Assembly (NCBI GenBank): GCA_903927415.1
Contig: CAIYMZ010000010.1
Location: 1-7,181, forward strand
Source of the DNA: an uncultured Alphaproteobacteria bacterium
Lineage (GTDB): Bacteria > Pseudomonadota > Alphaproteobacteria > Rickettsiales > UBA1997
DNA: 7,181 nt
Direction of reading: 5' to 3'
Notes under the pieces: generated by a model
Told to the model about the DNA's origin: nothing
The model's database searches: none
What the model saw: only the letters and a program-made list of their open reading frames with translations
Translations under genes and position numbers: made by a program
Shown here: positions 1 through 7,079 of the stretch, in pieces
How positions within the stretch are numbered: the stretch's first letter is position 1
Layout: the number at the start of each line of letters is the position of its first letter

Positions 1-57
1 CAAGTGCGGGGCGACAACTCATACTCAGTGTCACCCCGCACTTGTTGCGGGGTCCAG
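1..57. repeat. Inverted pair of GC-rich palindromic repeats downstream of rph
   Basis: Bases 1-16 and 29-44 are reverse complements with a single mismatch (C12 against A33), enclosing a 12-base loop at 17-28. In RNA made from the minus strand, the direction of rph transcription, the mismatch becomes a G-U pair, so the stem is continuous over 16 pairs. A second, smaller hairpin (33-40 with 46-53, loop cttgt) lies inside the right copy and competes with the first. The right copy appears complete at about 29-57; the left copy is inverted and runs off the window. The motif CCCCGCACTTGTTGCGGGG resembles short dispersed palindromes I know from alphaproteobacterial genomes, but I cannot check copy number here. 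Neither hairpin is followed by a T-run on the minus strand, so it is not a textbook intrinsic terminator. It could protect the 3' end of the rph transcript or be a miniature selfish repeat. Confidence 0.75.
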
Positions 58-81
58 TTTTAAAAGTTCGGTTTTGTACGC

Positions 82-792
82 TTATTCCTCGATCGCTTTT
101 CGCTGAATCTCAAAAATCTCCGCCGCCGCCTTCTTCGCTAATTCATACATTTGCGAAACTTGCGCGAAGCTCATTGCACCTTGCTCTGCGGTGCCTTGGA
201 TTTCGATTAGGTCGAAATTTTTATTGATGACGAAATTGCAATCGGTTTCGCATTTGCTGTCTTCGGCGTAATCCAAATCTGCGATTACTTCGCCGTTAAA
301 AATTCCGCAAGAAACGGCGCAGACCGCGCCTGTCAAGATGTCTGACTTAACTAAATTTTTTCCGAGAATTTTTTTTACGGCGATTGCAAGCGCAACGTAA
401 CCACCAGTGATTGAGGCACAGCGCGTGCCGCCATCGGCTTGGAGAACATCGCAATCGATGGTGATTTGGCGTTCGCCTAATTTTCTGGTGTCGATGACTG
501 AGCGAAGCGAGCGGCCGATGAGGCGCTGAATTTCAATGTTGCGACCATTCGGTTTTGATGGATCGCGAGAATTTCGACTGTGAGTTGAGCGCGCTAGCAT
601 GTTATATTCGGCGCTGATCCAACCCATGCCTTTATTGCGTAAAAATGGCGGAACTTTTTCTTCGATTGAAGCTGTGCAAAGCACGTGGGTGTTGCCGAAT
701 TTTACGAGGCAGGAACCTTCGGCGTAAGCGTTGACGTTGGTTTCGATGGTGACTTGGCGGAGCTGATCAGGATTTCTTTTTGAGGGGCGCAT
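82..792 (-). CDS. rph: Ribonuclease PH (tRNA nucleotidyltransferase)
   Basis: RNase PH is a phosphate-dependent 3'-5' exoribonuclease. It trims the last nucleotides downstream of CCA in tRNA precursors, releasing nucleoside diphosphates, and works in the cytoplasm as a ring of dimers. The 236-residue product is full length for the family (about 238-240) and starts with the typical MRPSKRNPDQLRQVTIE. Family landmarks visible are the arginines R68, R73 and R76 in a segment linked to oligomer contacts, EIQRLIGRSLR at 87-97, the phosphate-site GGTR at 121-124, and the acidic motif DLDYAEDSKCETD at 172-184, which includes the catalytic-type Asp178 and Asp184. No key residue seems lost, so it should be active, unlike the frameshifted rph of E. 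coli K-12. Its ATG overlaps the typA stop by one base (TAATG). A purine-rich AAGAAGAG just upstream could serve as a weak ribosome site, so translation probably depends on termination of typA. Confidence 0.96.
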   Translation of the reverse strand: MRPSKRNPDQLRQVTIETNVNAYAEGSCLVKFGNTHVLCTASIEEKVPPFLRNKGMGWISAEYNMLARSTHSRNSRDPSKPNGRNIEIQRLIGRSLRSVIDTRKLGERQITIDCDVLQADGGTRCASITGGYVALAIAVKKILGKNLVKSDILTGAVCAVSCGIFNGEVIADLDYAEDSKCETDCNFVINKNFDLIEIQGTAEQGAMSFAQVSQMYELAKKAAAEIFEIQRKAIEE

Positions 793-2639
793 TACTCTTC
801 TTGCACAAAATCAAACCGCGCTTCCTTGCTCCTGCCCATTCTCTTGCGGTCATTCGAGTCTAAAAGTTTTTTGCGCAGACGAAGTGATTTTGGCGTGACT
901 TCAACCAGCTCATCATCACCAACATAAGTGATCATGTCTTCAAGCGTTAATTCTCTAGGCGGAATCAGGCGAATCGCTTCGTCAGTTCCAGAAGCACGAA
1001 CGTTGCTCAGCTGTTTGCCTTTCAACACATTCACTTCCAAATCGCCTTGCTTGGCATTTTCGCCGATCACCATTCCCGAATAAACTTTTTGCTGAGGCTT
1101 GATGAACATGACACCCCGTTCTTGCAGGTTCCAAAGTGCGAAGGCCACTGCTTCACCAGGATCAGTTGCAATCAATGCACCGTTTTTCTTGAAACCGATT
1201 TCGCCTTTGTAAGGCACATAAGCGTGGAAAATTCTGTTCAAAACTCCCGAGCCTTTCGTCGCAGTTAGGAACTCGCTTTGATAGCCGATGAGGCCGCGTG
1301 ACGGCACGTAGAACACCAATCTAGTTTTGCCCCCAGAAGATGGTTTCATCTCGATCATTTCGCCTTTGCGTGAAGAAAGTTTTTCAACGACGACGCCGGA
1401 AAAAGCATCGTCAACATCGATCACAACTTCTTCAATCGGTTCCAAAATATCGCCATTGGCATCTTTTTTGAAAAGCACACGCGGCCTTGAAACTGAAAGC
1501 TCGAAACCTTCGCGAAGCATATTTTCGATGAGCACACCGAGTTGTAATTCTCCGCGCCCACCCACTTCGTAGGCATCTTTGGCTTCGGATTCTTTGACCT
1601 TGATTGCAACGTTAGTTTCATTTTCGGCGAAGAGACGATCGCGAATCATGCGCGAAGTAACTTTGGTGCCTTCGAGACCAGCGAGTGGCGAGTCATTCAC
1701 GCTGATGGTGATGGCCATTGTTGGCGGATCAATCGGTGTAGATTTTATCGGCTCAGAAACTGACAAATCGCAAAGCGTGTCAGCAACTGAAGCTTTTTCC
1801 AAGCCAGCGATTGAAACGATGTCGCCAGCTTGCGCCTCTTCGACAGGAATTTTTTCGACGCCGCGAAACACGTGGAGCTTGGTTAGGCGACCCTGCTCAA
1901 CAACTTCACCTTTCAAGTTAATCGCTTTGAAGCTCATTAAATTTTTGGCGCGACCGGAGTAAATTCTGCCAGTCAACATGCGGCCGAAATAAGGGCTACG
2001 ATCGAGCAAAGTCGCGAGCATTTTGAATGGCGCATTAACGTCAAATTTTGGCGGCTGAACATGTTTGAGGATGAGATCGAAAAGCGGAGAAAGATCTTTG
2101 CGCTCGTCTTTTTCCATGTCGGCGACACACCAGCCGTCACGTCCTACGGCGTAAAGCACGGGGAAATCGAGTTGTTGTTCATTGGCGTTTAGCGAAACAA
2201 AAAGATCAAAAATTTCGTTCAAAACTTCATCAGGACGAGCATCGGAGCGATCGATTTTATTGATGATGACGATAGGTTTAAGGCCAAGAGCCAAGGCCTT
2301 CGAAAGCACAAATTTAGTTTGAGGCATTACGCCCTCCGCAGAATCAACGAGAAGCAAAGTGCTGTCAGCCATTGAGAGCACGCGCTCAACTTCACCGCCG
2401 AAATCGGCGTGTCCCGGAGTGTCAATGACATTGATTTTGTGGTCTTTCCAAGTGATCGAGGTGCATTTGGCCAGAATCGTAATTCCGCGTTCTTTTTCCA
2501 AATCGTTGGAATCCATCACCCGCGCCGCGATTTGTTGGTTAGCGCGAAAAGTGCCGCTCTGATGCAACATCGCATCGATCAATGTGGTTTTGCCATGGTC
2601 AACGTGAGCAATAATGGCAACGTTTCTGAAGTCTGTCAT
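792..2639 (-). CDS. typA: Ribosome-associated GTPase TypA/BipA
   Basis: TypA/BipA is a translational GTPase of the EF-G/LepA class. It binds the 70S ribosome and assists 50S assembly and growth under stress or cold. With the start at 2639 the product has 615 residues, close to the usual ~607. G motifs are AHVDHGKTT (11-19), RGITI (51-55), DTPGH (73-77) and NKID (127-130). The EF-Tu-like domain II, the EF-G-type domains and the TypA-specific C-terminal domain follow, including GGRGELQLGVLIENMLREG and PSRGLIGYQSEFLT. The open frame extends 21 codons further upstream to 2702. I reject that start because the family begins at MTDFRNVAIIAHVDHGKTT and because the upstream ATG would lie between the proposed -35 and -10 boxes. 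No Shine-Dalgarno motif precedes the chosen ATG; the leader is C-rich and then A/T-rich. The gene is first of a two-gene unit with rph. Confidence 0.97.
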   Translation of the reverse strand: MTDFRNVAIIAHVDHGKTTLIDAMLHQSGTFRANQQIAARVMDSNDLEKERGITILAKCTSITWKDHKINVIDTPGHADFGGEVERVLSMADSTLLLVDSAEGVMPQTKFVLSKALALGLKPIVIINKIDRSDARPDEVLNEIFDLFVSLNANEQQLDFPVLYAVGRDGWCVADMEKDERKDLSPLFDLILKHVQPPKFDVNAPFKMLATLLDRSPYFGRMLTGRIYSGRAKNLMSFKAINLKGEVVEQGRLTKLHVFRGVEKIPVEEAQAGDIVSIAGLEKASVADTLCDLSVSEPIKSTPIDPPTMAITISVNDSPLAGLEGTKVTSRMIRDRLFAENETNVAIKVKESEAKDAYEVGGRGELQLGVLIENMLREGFELSVSRPRVLFKKDANGDILEPIEEVVIDVDDAFSGVVVEKLSSRKGEMIEMKPSSGGKTRLVFYVPSRGLIGYQSEFLTATKGSGVLNRIFHAYVPYKGEIGFKKNGALIATDPGEAVAFALWNLQERGVMFIKPQQKVYSGMVIGENAKQGDLEVNVLKGKQLSNVRASGTDEAIRLIPPRELTLEDMITYVGDDELVEVTPKSLRLRKKLLDSNDRKRMGRSKEARFDFVQEE

Positions 2640-2688
2640 TGTAAATTTTTTGTGAAAATGAAGTGGGGGGTGGGAAAAAAGAGGGCGC

Positions 2689-2716
2689 AAAGTATGAATC
2701 AAAAACTAACTGTCAA
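2689..2716 (-). promoter_or_regulatory. Probable sigma70-type promoter for typA-rph
   Basis: On the minus strand an exact TTGACA lies at 2716-2711. After a 16-base spacer comes TACTTT at 2694-2689, a weak -10 that keeps T1, A2 and T6 of TATAAT. Transcription would start near 2682 and leave a leader of about 40 bases containing a CCCACCCCCC tract. The position, in the only sizeable gap of the window and just upstream of typA, supports the call. The -35 box overlaps an imperfect CTAG/GTTAG inverted repeat followed by TTTTT, which might act as a weak terminator for panB. I see no convincing terminator, so some read-through from panB is likely. Confidence 0.5.
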
Positions 2717-2745
2717 CTAGCTGTCGCGGCTTATTAGCAGAGACT

Positions 2746-3537
2746 TTAGCGCAAATTTTCCTTTGCTGGAAATTTTCCCGACTTCACGTCGGCGGAAAAA
2801 TTTTTTACCGCTGCAGAAATTTCTCCTGCCAAATCAGCGTAATATTTTACGAATCGTGGTTTGAATTCTTGGTTTAATCCTAGCAAGTCATCAATCACCA
2901 AAACCTGCCCGTCACACTCCGCAGAAGCTCCGATGCCAATTGTTGGAATTGAAATTTCTTGCGTAATTTTTGTCGCAAGCTCTGCAGGAACCGCTTCGAT
3001 CACCAAAGAAAATGCTCCGGCTTTTTCCACCAATTTTGCAGTTTCCAAAATTTCTTTCGCCGAATTTTCGTCACGACCTTGATAGCGATAGCCGCCAATT
3101 TTTCTGACAGATTGTGGCATCAAACCAACATGTCCCATCACATTAATTTTATTTTCGGTGAGAAATTTTACCGTTGGAACTAAATCGCGCGAAGTCTCGA
3201 TTTTAATGGCATCACAGCCAGTTTCAGAAATTACTTTTTGCGCTGATTCTAAAGCTTGCTCACAAGATTTTTCGTAAGTTCCGAAAGGCAAATCGACCAC
3301 GACAAAAGATTTTTTTCTGGCTTTTGTCACAGCTTTTCCGTGATTGATCATCATTTCCAAAGTTACATCGACAGTGTCTGACATGCCGTAAATCGTCATT
3401 CCAAGGGAATCACCAACCAAAATAATATCGCAAAATTCATCCAAAATTTTTGCCATTGGAAAGGTGTAAGCAGTCAGGCAAATGATTTTTTCCTGCAATT
3501 TTTTTTGTTGAAGATCGTAAATTGAGATGCGCGTCAT
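2746..3537 (-). CDS. panB: 3-methyl-2-oxobutanoate hydroxymethyltransferase (ketopantoate hydroxymethyltransferase)
   Basis: PanB transfers a hydroxymethyl group from 5,10-methylene-tetrahydrofolate to 2-oxoisovalerate, giving ketopantoate, the first committed step towards pantothenate and coenzyme A. It is a cytoplasmic Mg2+-dependent TIM barrel. The 263-residue product is full length (E. coli 264). Conserved elements are LTAYTFPMAKILDE near the start, VGDSLGM (Asp43, metal ligand type), VVDLPFGTY (Asp82, metal ligand type), KIE at 112-114 (Glu114), GHVGLMPQSV (135-144), GGYRYQGR (148-155), VIEAVP (catalytic-type Glu181) and TIGIGASAECDGQVLVIDDLLG (199-220). All active-site motifs are present. 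Its ATG overlaps the asmA-like stop by four bases (ATGA), and no Shine-Dalgarno is evident, so translation is probably coupled to asmA. Neither panC nor panD is adjacent in the visible region. An A8 tract (3499-3506) lies in codons 11-14. Confidence 0.97.
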   Translation of the reverse strand: MTRISIYDLQQKKLQEKIICLTAYTFPMAKILDEFCDIILVGDSLGMTIYGMSDTVDVTLEMMINHGKAVTKARKKSFVVVDLPFGTYEKSCEQALESAQKVISETGCDAIKIETSRDLVPTVKFLTENKINVMGHVGLMPQSVRKIGGYRYQGRDENSAKEILETAKLVEKAGAFSLVIEAVPAELATKITQEISIPTIGIGASAECDGQVLVIDDLLGLNQEFKPRFVKYYADLAGEISAAVKNFSADVKSGKFPAKENLR

Positions 3538-6500
3538 TGAGCCGGAATAGGTTTGGTTTCTTGGATTGGAAGCATTTGTGATTTTTCTATGACCAACTCT
3601 TTTTGTTCCGATGGCGTCGCTTCAATAATTTTTTCTGGCTGTTTCGTTAAACCCAAATATTGCCTGACTTGATCGAGATTAGTGCTTTGCGAAATAGCGT
3701 CCAGCTTACCTTTCAGGTTAGTTGCGATGTTTATTGGAGTTTGTTTTTGACGATTCCCTGTTAAGAAAATTGCATTGAATGAGGCATCGATCGTTTTGTT
3801 TTCGGCATTGACTGTGCCAGATAAAATTCCATTAACTGCTGGAGCAGTGACATTAACGCGTAACCTTCCCTCCTTACCATTGTTGATTTGAACCGCGCCA
3901 CTTGCTTGTTTAAAAATTGTTTTGCTTTGCGGATTCAATAAAATTTTTTCAGGGTCTTGCAGCTCTTGACGAAAATTTTGTAACGCAAACATTTTTTTGA
4001 CTAGATCGTTTAAGCCATATCCTTCAACGCTTGGAGAGTTAGCATTAAATTTTATTTCACTGGATAATTGTTTAGAAAATTCTTCTTTTTTACTTGCCGC
4101 CGCAGTGATACTTGCAGAAATATTCGCGATACCAGAAACATTTTTAACACCAATTAAATCAGACAAAAGCGGCTGTATGTCGGCATTGTTAAAAGATAAA
4201 TTACCATTGATTGTCTTGTTCTGTTTGAGACCGACTAATCCTTTGTAGGAGAGGCTTCCGCCATATAAATCACAGGCCAATTCTGAAGCCTCGATATTAC
4301 CATCTTTTAATTTTCCGCCGAATTTTAGATTTTTGATTTTGAGATCATCATTTTCAAAATTGCTCAGATTGATTGAGATGTTTCCGTCAAATCCTTCGAG
4401 TGATGGCATCGCAAAAAACTGATCAAAAAAATTATGATTCTGAATTGTTGGAGCAGTAGTTTTATGCATGGCATCGTAATGAAAATTATCGGCAGAAATA
4501 TTCATTTCGAACAATGGATGCTTATCGCTTATATCAACCGTTAAACTAGCCTTAAGATTGGTTTTTGCTGACTGCAAATTGAGGTCATTAATTTCGAGAT
4601 AACCACGTCCAAACTTTAATTTTACAGACTGCGCCGGAAATTCTTCGCCCTTATAAATCAACTTGTCGAAACTAAAAAACGAGTCGTTATTTGCTGAAAT
4701 ATCGTTAAGCCAAAGTAGTTTTTTAATCAACAATCCCGGGGACAAATAGACATTTTGTCCAGAAGTTAGGAAGTAGCTGTCGATGTTAAAATCGCTGACT
4801 TGAAAACGACTGGTGATGTTTGCTGATTTGCCGCTATTATCGATTTTTAATTCACCCAGAAATTCACTCTGGCCATCAGCCAAATTCAAATAAAAATTAT
4901 TAAGCGTGATGCTGTTTGGCAAAAGCAACATGTCTGAATAAAGGCTGTACCCCTTGAGATTATCAAATTTCAAATTTTGCGATTCTATTTTTAGCCACTT
5001 AAAAACCTCTTTGAAATCCTTGCCGCTCGCATCAAATTTACCGACAAATTTTGGTAACCCAGTGCTATTATCTAACGCACCGTTAACGCGAAATAAACCA
5101 TCTCCCGGCACCGTAAAAATCATCGGCAAAATTAAAATCTCTCCCTGATTTGAAACCGTTGCGTAAAGATTTAAATCCCTAATCTCACCTTCCAAATAGG
5201 TCACATTCTTGATTTTAATTTCTGCGGTTAGATCAAAATCTTTGATTTTGCCGACAAGATTGACATCAATTGGTGAAATTTGTTTTGGATTTTTCTCTAT
5301 AGCTATGGAATCGCTATTCGTATGCTCCGATGACTCTTCTGGCTTATCAGCAACATCATTCCTACTCGCTTCATTTGCTGAAATTTCCGCTATCTCAACA
5401 ACGTTATTTTGAGAATTATTTTGATTAGTTATTGCCGCGTTAATTGCTGCCGCTTCATCAGACCAAATACCATCCAAATCAAAATTTTCTAAATTTAAAT
5501 CTAGATCAATTAATGGAATTTTTCCGGCTAAATCTAAATCAATCTCGCCAGAACCATTGGCCAAAATCGAGCTAATTAACAAATTTTTGATGGCAATTTC
5601 TTGAGATTTATTAGCGATGTCAGCACTGATTTTTATTGGCTTAGAGCTATATTTTAATTTAGCGGAAATTATGTCACTGTTACTAACATAACTTTTGTAA
5701 AATGATTTTAATTCAAAAATTTCTGCTTCGATTTTTCCCTTAAAATCACTACCGACAATGCCGCGATTTTCAGAAGTAAAATTTCCTGTGACACTCATGG
5801 ACATTACCGGGGAAGTTACCTCTAGCAATGACTCTGGCTTGGTTGATTGCGAATTAAACTGAGCTAAAAATTTAAAATTACTGACGATATTTTCGCTGTT
5901 AAAATTACCCTGAGCAGAAATTCTTTTCTCGCTTATTTTTGCATCAACATTGATTGATTTTATTTCTTTTTTCTGCGTCAAACGATCGTAAATAATCATC
6001 TCACCATTTTCGACTACTATCTCCTTAACAGCGTCAACAACAGATGCAGAAGATTTAATCTCCCCGATAGAAAATAATTTTGCACTGATTCCTGAAGCTA
6101 CTTTGCTTTCTTGAGCAGGTGAATTTTTTGTAAATTCGGCAATGATTTTTGTGAGCTGATTTTCATGAGAAGAAAAATTTTCGACACCAATGTAACTCTC
6201 TAAAATTGCATCGGTAAAAATTATTTTTTTAACAAAAACATCGTCGGAAAAATTAAAAACCGGAAAAATTATTTGTACCGACTTGGCATAAAAATTATAA
6301 GTTTTCTTGGTAGATTCTGATTTATAATTTTGCAGCAATGCATCGCCAACGGTGATTGATGGATATGGCAGAAAACTAATTGTTACATCGCCATTAATTA
6401 CAAAATTTGCTCCGGAGATTTGATTAACTTTCTGAATAATTTGATATTTTAACGCTGCATTGTTGAAAGAAAATGGTAACGCAAAAACTAACAAAATAAT

Positions 6501-6614
6501 TACAAAAAATACTAAGGCGCTGATTCTCAAGCCCTCAGATTTAAAAATTATGGCTTGTAAATTTTTAAACTTTTCGATGATTTTTTTTGTATTTTTTTTA
6601 TCAGAGTCTGCCAT
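3534..6614 (-). CDS. AsmA-family envelope protein with a low-complexity central linker
   Basis: AsmA-like proteins are inner-membrane-anchored periplasmic proteins related to TamB and YhdP. They are linked to outer-membrane biogenesis and to phospholipid movement between the membranes. The 1026-residue product has a lysine-rich cytoplasmic start, one membrane anchor at about 29-49 (LRISALVFFVIILLVFALPF) and then a long beta-rich region. Residues 67-96 contain INGDVTISFLPYPSITVGDALLQN (73-96), the typical AsmA N-terminal motif. Residues about 740-970 carry the AsmA C-terminal pattern, including ADIQPLLSDLIGVKNVSGIANI (811-832) and the segment around VEGYGLNDLVKKM (863-875). Residues 388-447 form an Asn/Glu/Ser-rich linker. 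It is longer than E. coli AsmA (617) and shorter than YhdP or TamB (about 1260). The start at 6614 directly follows the stop of the upstream gene, with AGGGGGA (6633-6627) 12 bases before it as a possible ribosome site. Exact subfamily is uncertain, so no symbol is given. Confidence 0.88.
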   Translation of the reverse strand: MADSDKKNTKKIIEKFKNLQAIIFKSEGLRISALVFFVIILLVFALPFSFNNAALKYQIIQKVNQISGANFVINGDVTISFLPYPSITVGDALLQNYKSESTKKTYNFYAKSVQIIFPVFNFSDDVFVKKIIFTDAILESYIGVENFSSHENQLTKIIAEFTKNSPAQESKVASGISAKLFSIGEIKSSASVVDAVKEIVVENGEMIIYDRLTQKKEIKSINVDAKISEKRISAQGNFNSENIVSNFKFLAQFNSQSTKPESLLEVTSPVMSMSVTGNFTSENRGIVGSDFKGKIEAEIFELKSFYKSYVSNSDIISAKLKYSSKPIKISADIANKSQEIAIKNLLISSILANGSGEIDLDLAGKIPLIDLDLNLENFDLDGIWSDEAAAINAAITNQNNSQNNVVEIAEISANEASRNDVADKPEESSEHTNSDSIAIEKNPKQISPIDVNLVGKIKDFDLTAEIKIKNVTYLEGEIRDLNLYATVSNQGEILILPMIFTVPGDGLFRVNGALDNSTGLPKFVGKFDASGKDFKEVFKWLKIESQNLKFDNLKGYSLYSDMLLLPNSITLNNFYLNLADGQSEFLGELKIDNSGKSANITSRFQVSDFNIDSYFLTSGQNVYLSPGLLIKKLLWLNDISANNDSFFSFDKLIYKGEEFPAQSVKLKFGRGYLEINDLNLQSAKTNLKASLTVDISDKHPLFEMNISADNFHYDAMHKTTAPTIQNHNFFDQFFAMPSLEGFDGNISINLSNFENDDLKIKNLKFGGKLKDGNIEASELACDLYGGSLSYKGLVGLKQNKTINGNLSFNNADIQPLLSDLIGVKNVSGIANISASITAAASKKEEFSKQLSSEIKFNANSPSVEGYGLNDLVKKMFALQNFRQELQDPEKILLNPQSKTIFKQASGAVQINNGKEGRLRVNVTAPAVNGILSGTVNAENKTIDASFNAIFLTGNRQKQTPINIATNLKGKLDAISQSTNLDQVRQYLGLTKQPEKIIEATPSEQKELVIEKSQMLPIQETKPIPAQ

Positions 6615-7079
6615 CTAAAAGTCGCTTCCCCCTAGCTCTAAAATCAAATTCTGGTTGGTAATTAAGCCGTTTTTATTTTCCCGAGAATTAAAAATTGAAA
6701 GCAGTACCAAAAATAATAAAATCGAGATTAGTAAAAAATTAAAAAAGCTATCTTTGCTCGGCGTAATCTCGGTATTTTCTCCAATGTGAAGCAACAGATG
6801 TTTTTTATTTTCGACATTAGACTTGATCGGCAAAAACTTAATTTTTTCTTCAGTAATTTTTTGATCAATCTTCAAAAATTTTGCGTAAGCTATGATCATG
6901 CCTTGCACATATAAACCCTTGGAAATGGAGCCTATATCATCATTTTCAATCGCCTGAATATCGTTGGGCTTGATTCTTAAATAAGAGCTAATTTCGCTAA
7001 TTTCCATTTTCAAATTTTGACGTTTTTCTTTCAAAATTTTACCTAGAGAAATTTCTATCTGTTGATTTTCCTCAGCCAT
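6615..7079 (-). CDS. RodZ-like helix-turn-helix membrane protein lacking the periplasmic domain
   Basis: The 154-residue product has an N-terminal helix-turn-helix of the RodZ/HTH_25 type at about 11-72: LGKILKEKRQNLKMEISEISSYLRI, then a conserved IE at 44-45 and the GLYVQGMIIAYAKFLKID segment at 55-72. That segment corresponds to the YxRGFLRxYAxxLGLD pattern of RodZ. A charged linker follows, then one membrane helix at about 112-130 (FFNFLLISILLFLVLLSIF) and only about 24 residues beyond it. In E. coli RodZ (337 aa) the HTH binds the actin-like protein MreB and helps maintain rod shape, and a beta-rich domain sits in the periplasm; that domain is missing here. No frameshift is needed to explain the end, because the TAG abuts the ATG of the asmA-like gene. 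The ATG at 7079 overlaps the 3' end of the murG-like gene by 8 bases. A function in cell shape or division is inferred from the fold and neighbours. A membrane-bound transcription regulator remains possible. Confidence 0.82.
   Translation of the reverse strand: MAEENQQIEISLGKILKEKRQNLKMEISEISSYLRIKPNDIQAIENDDIGSISKGLYVQGMIIAYAKFLKIDQKITEEKIKFLPIKSNVENKKHLLLHIGENTEITPSKDSFFNFLLISILLFLVLLSIFNSRENKNGLITNQNLILELGGSDF

Noticed and set aside
1..81. Intrinsic terminator for rph
   Set aside because: Hairpins are present, but on the minus strand they are followed by GACACTGAG-like or window-edge sequence, not a T-run, so a factor-independent terminator is not supported.
1579..1962. A 127-codon open frame on the plus strand
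   Set aside because: It lies wholly antisense to typA, resembles no protein I know and is low in family-like patterns; it is a shadow of the strongly conserved typA reading frame.
2640..2702. 21-codon N-terminal extension of typA
   Set aside because: The TypA family starts at MTDFRNVAIIAHVDHGK. The upstream ATG falls between the proposed promoter boxes and has no conserved sequence after it.
2409..2720. A 103-codon open frame on the plus strand across the typA start
   Set aside because: It is antisense to the typA G-domain and has no recognisable domain or supporting promoter.
2711..2730. Terminator after panB overlapping the typA -35 box
   Set aside because: The stem is about five pairs including wobble pairs, too weak to call despite the TTTTT that follows.
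2778..2792. Small hairpin (ccgac/gtcgg) inside the 3' end of panB
   Set aside because: It has only a 5-bp stem within coding sequence and no T-run on the minus strand; probably chance.
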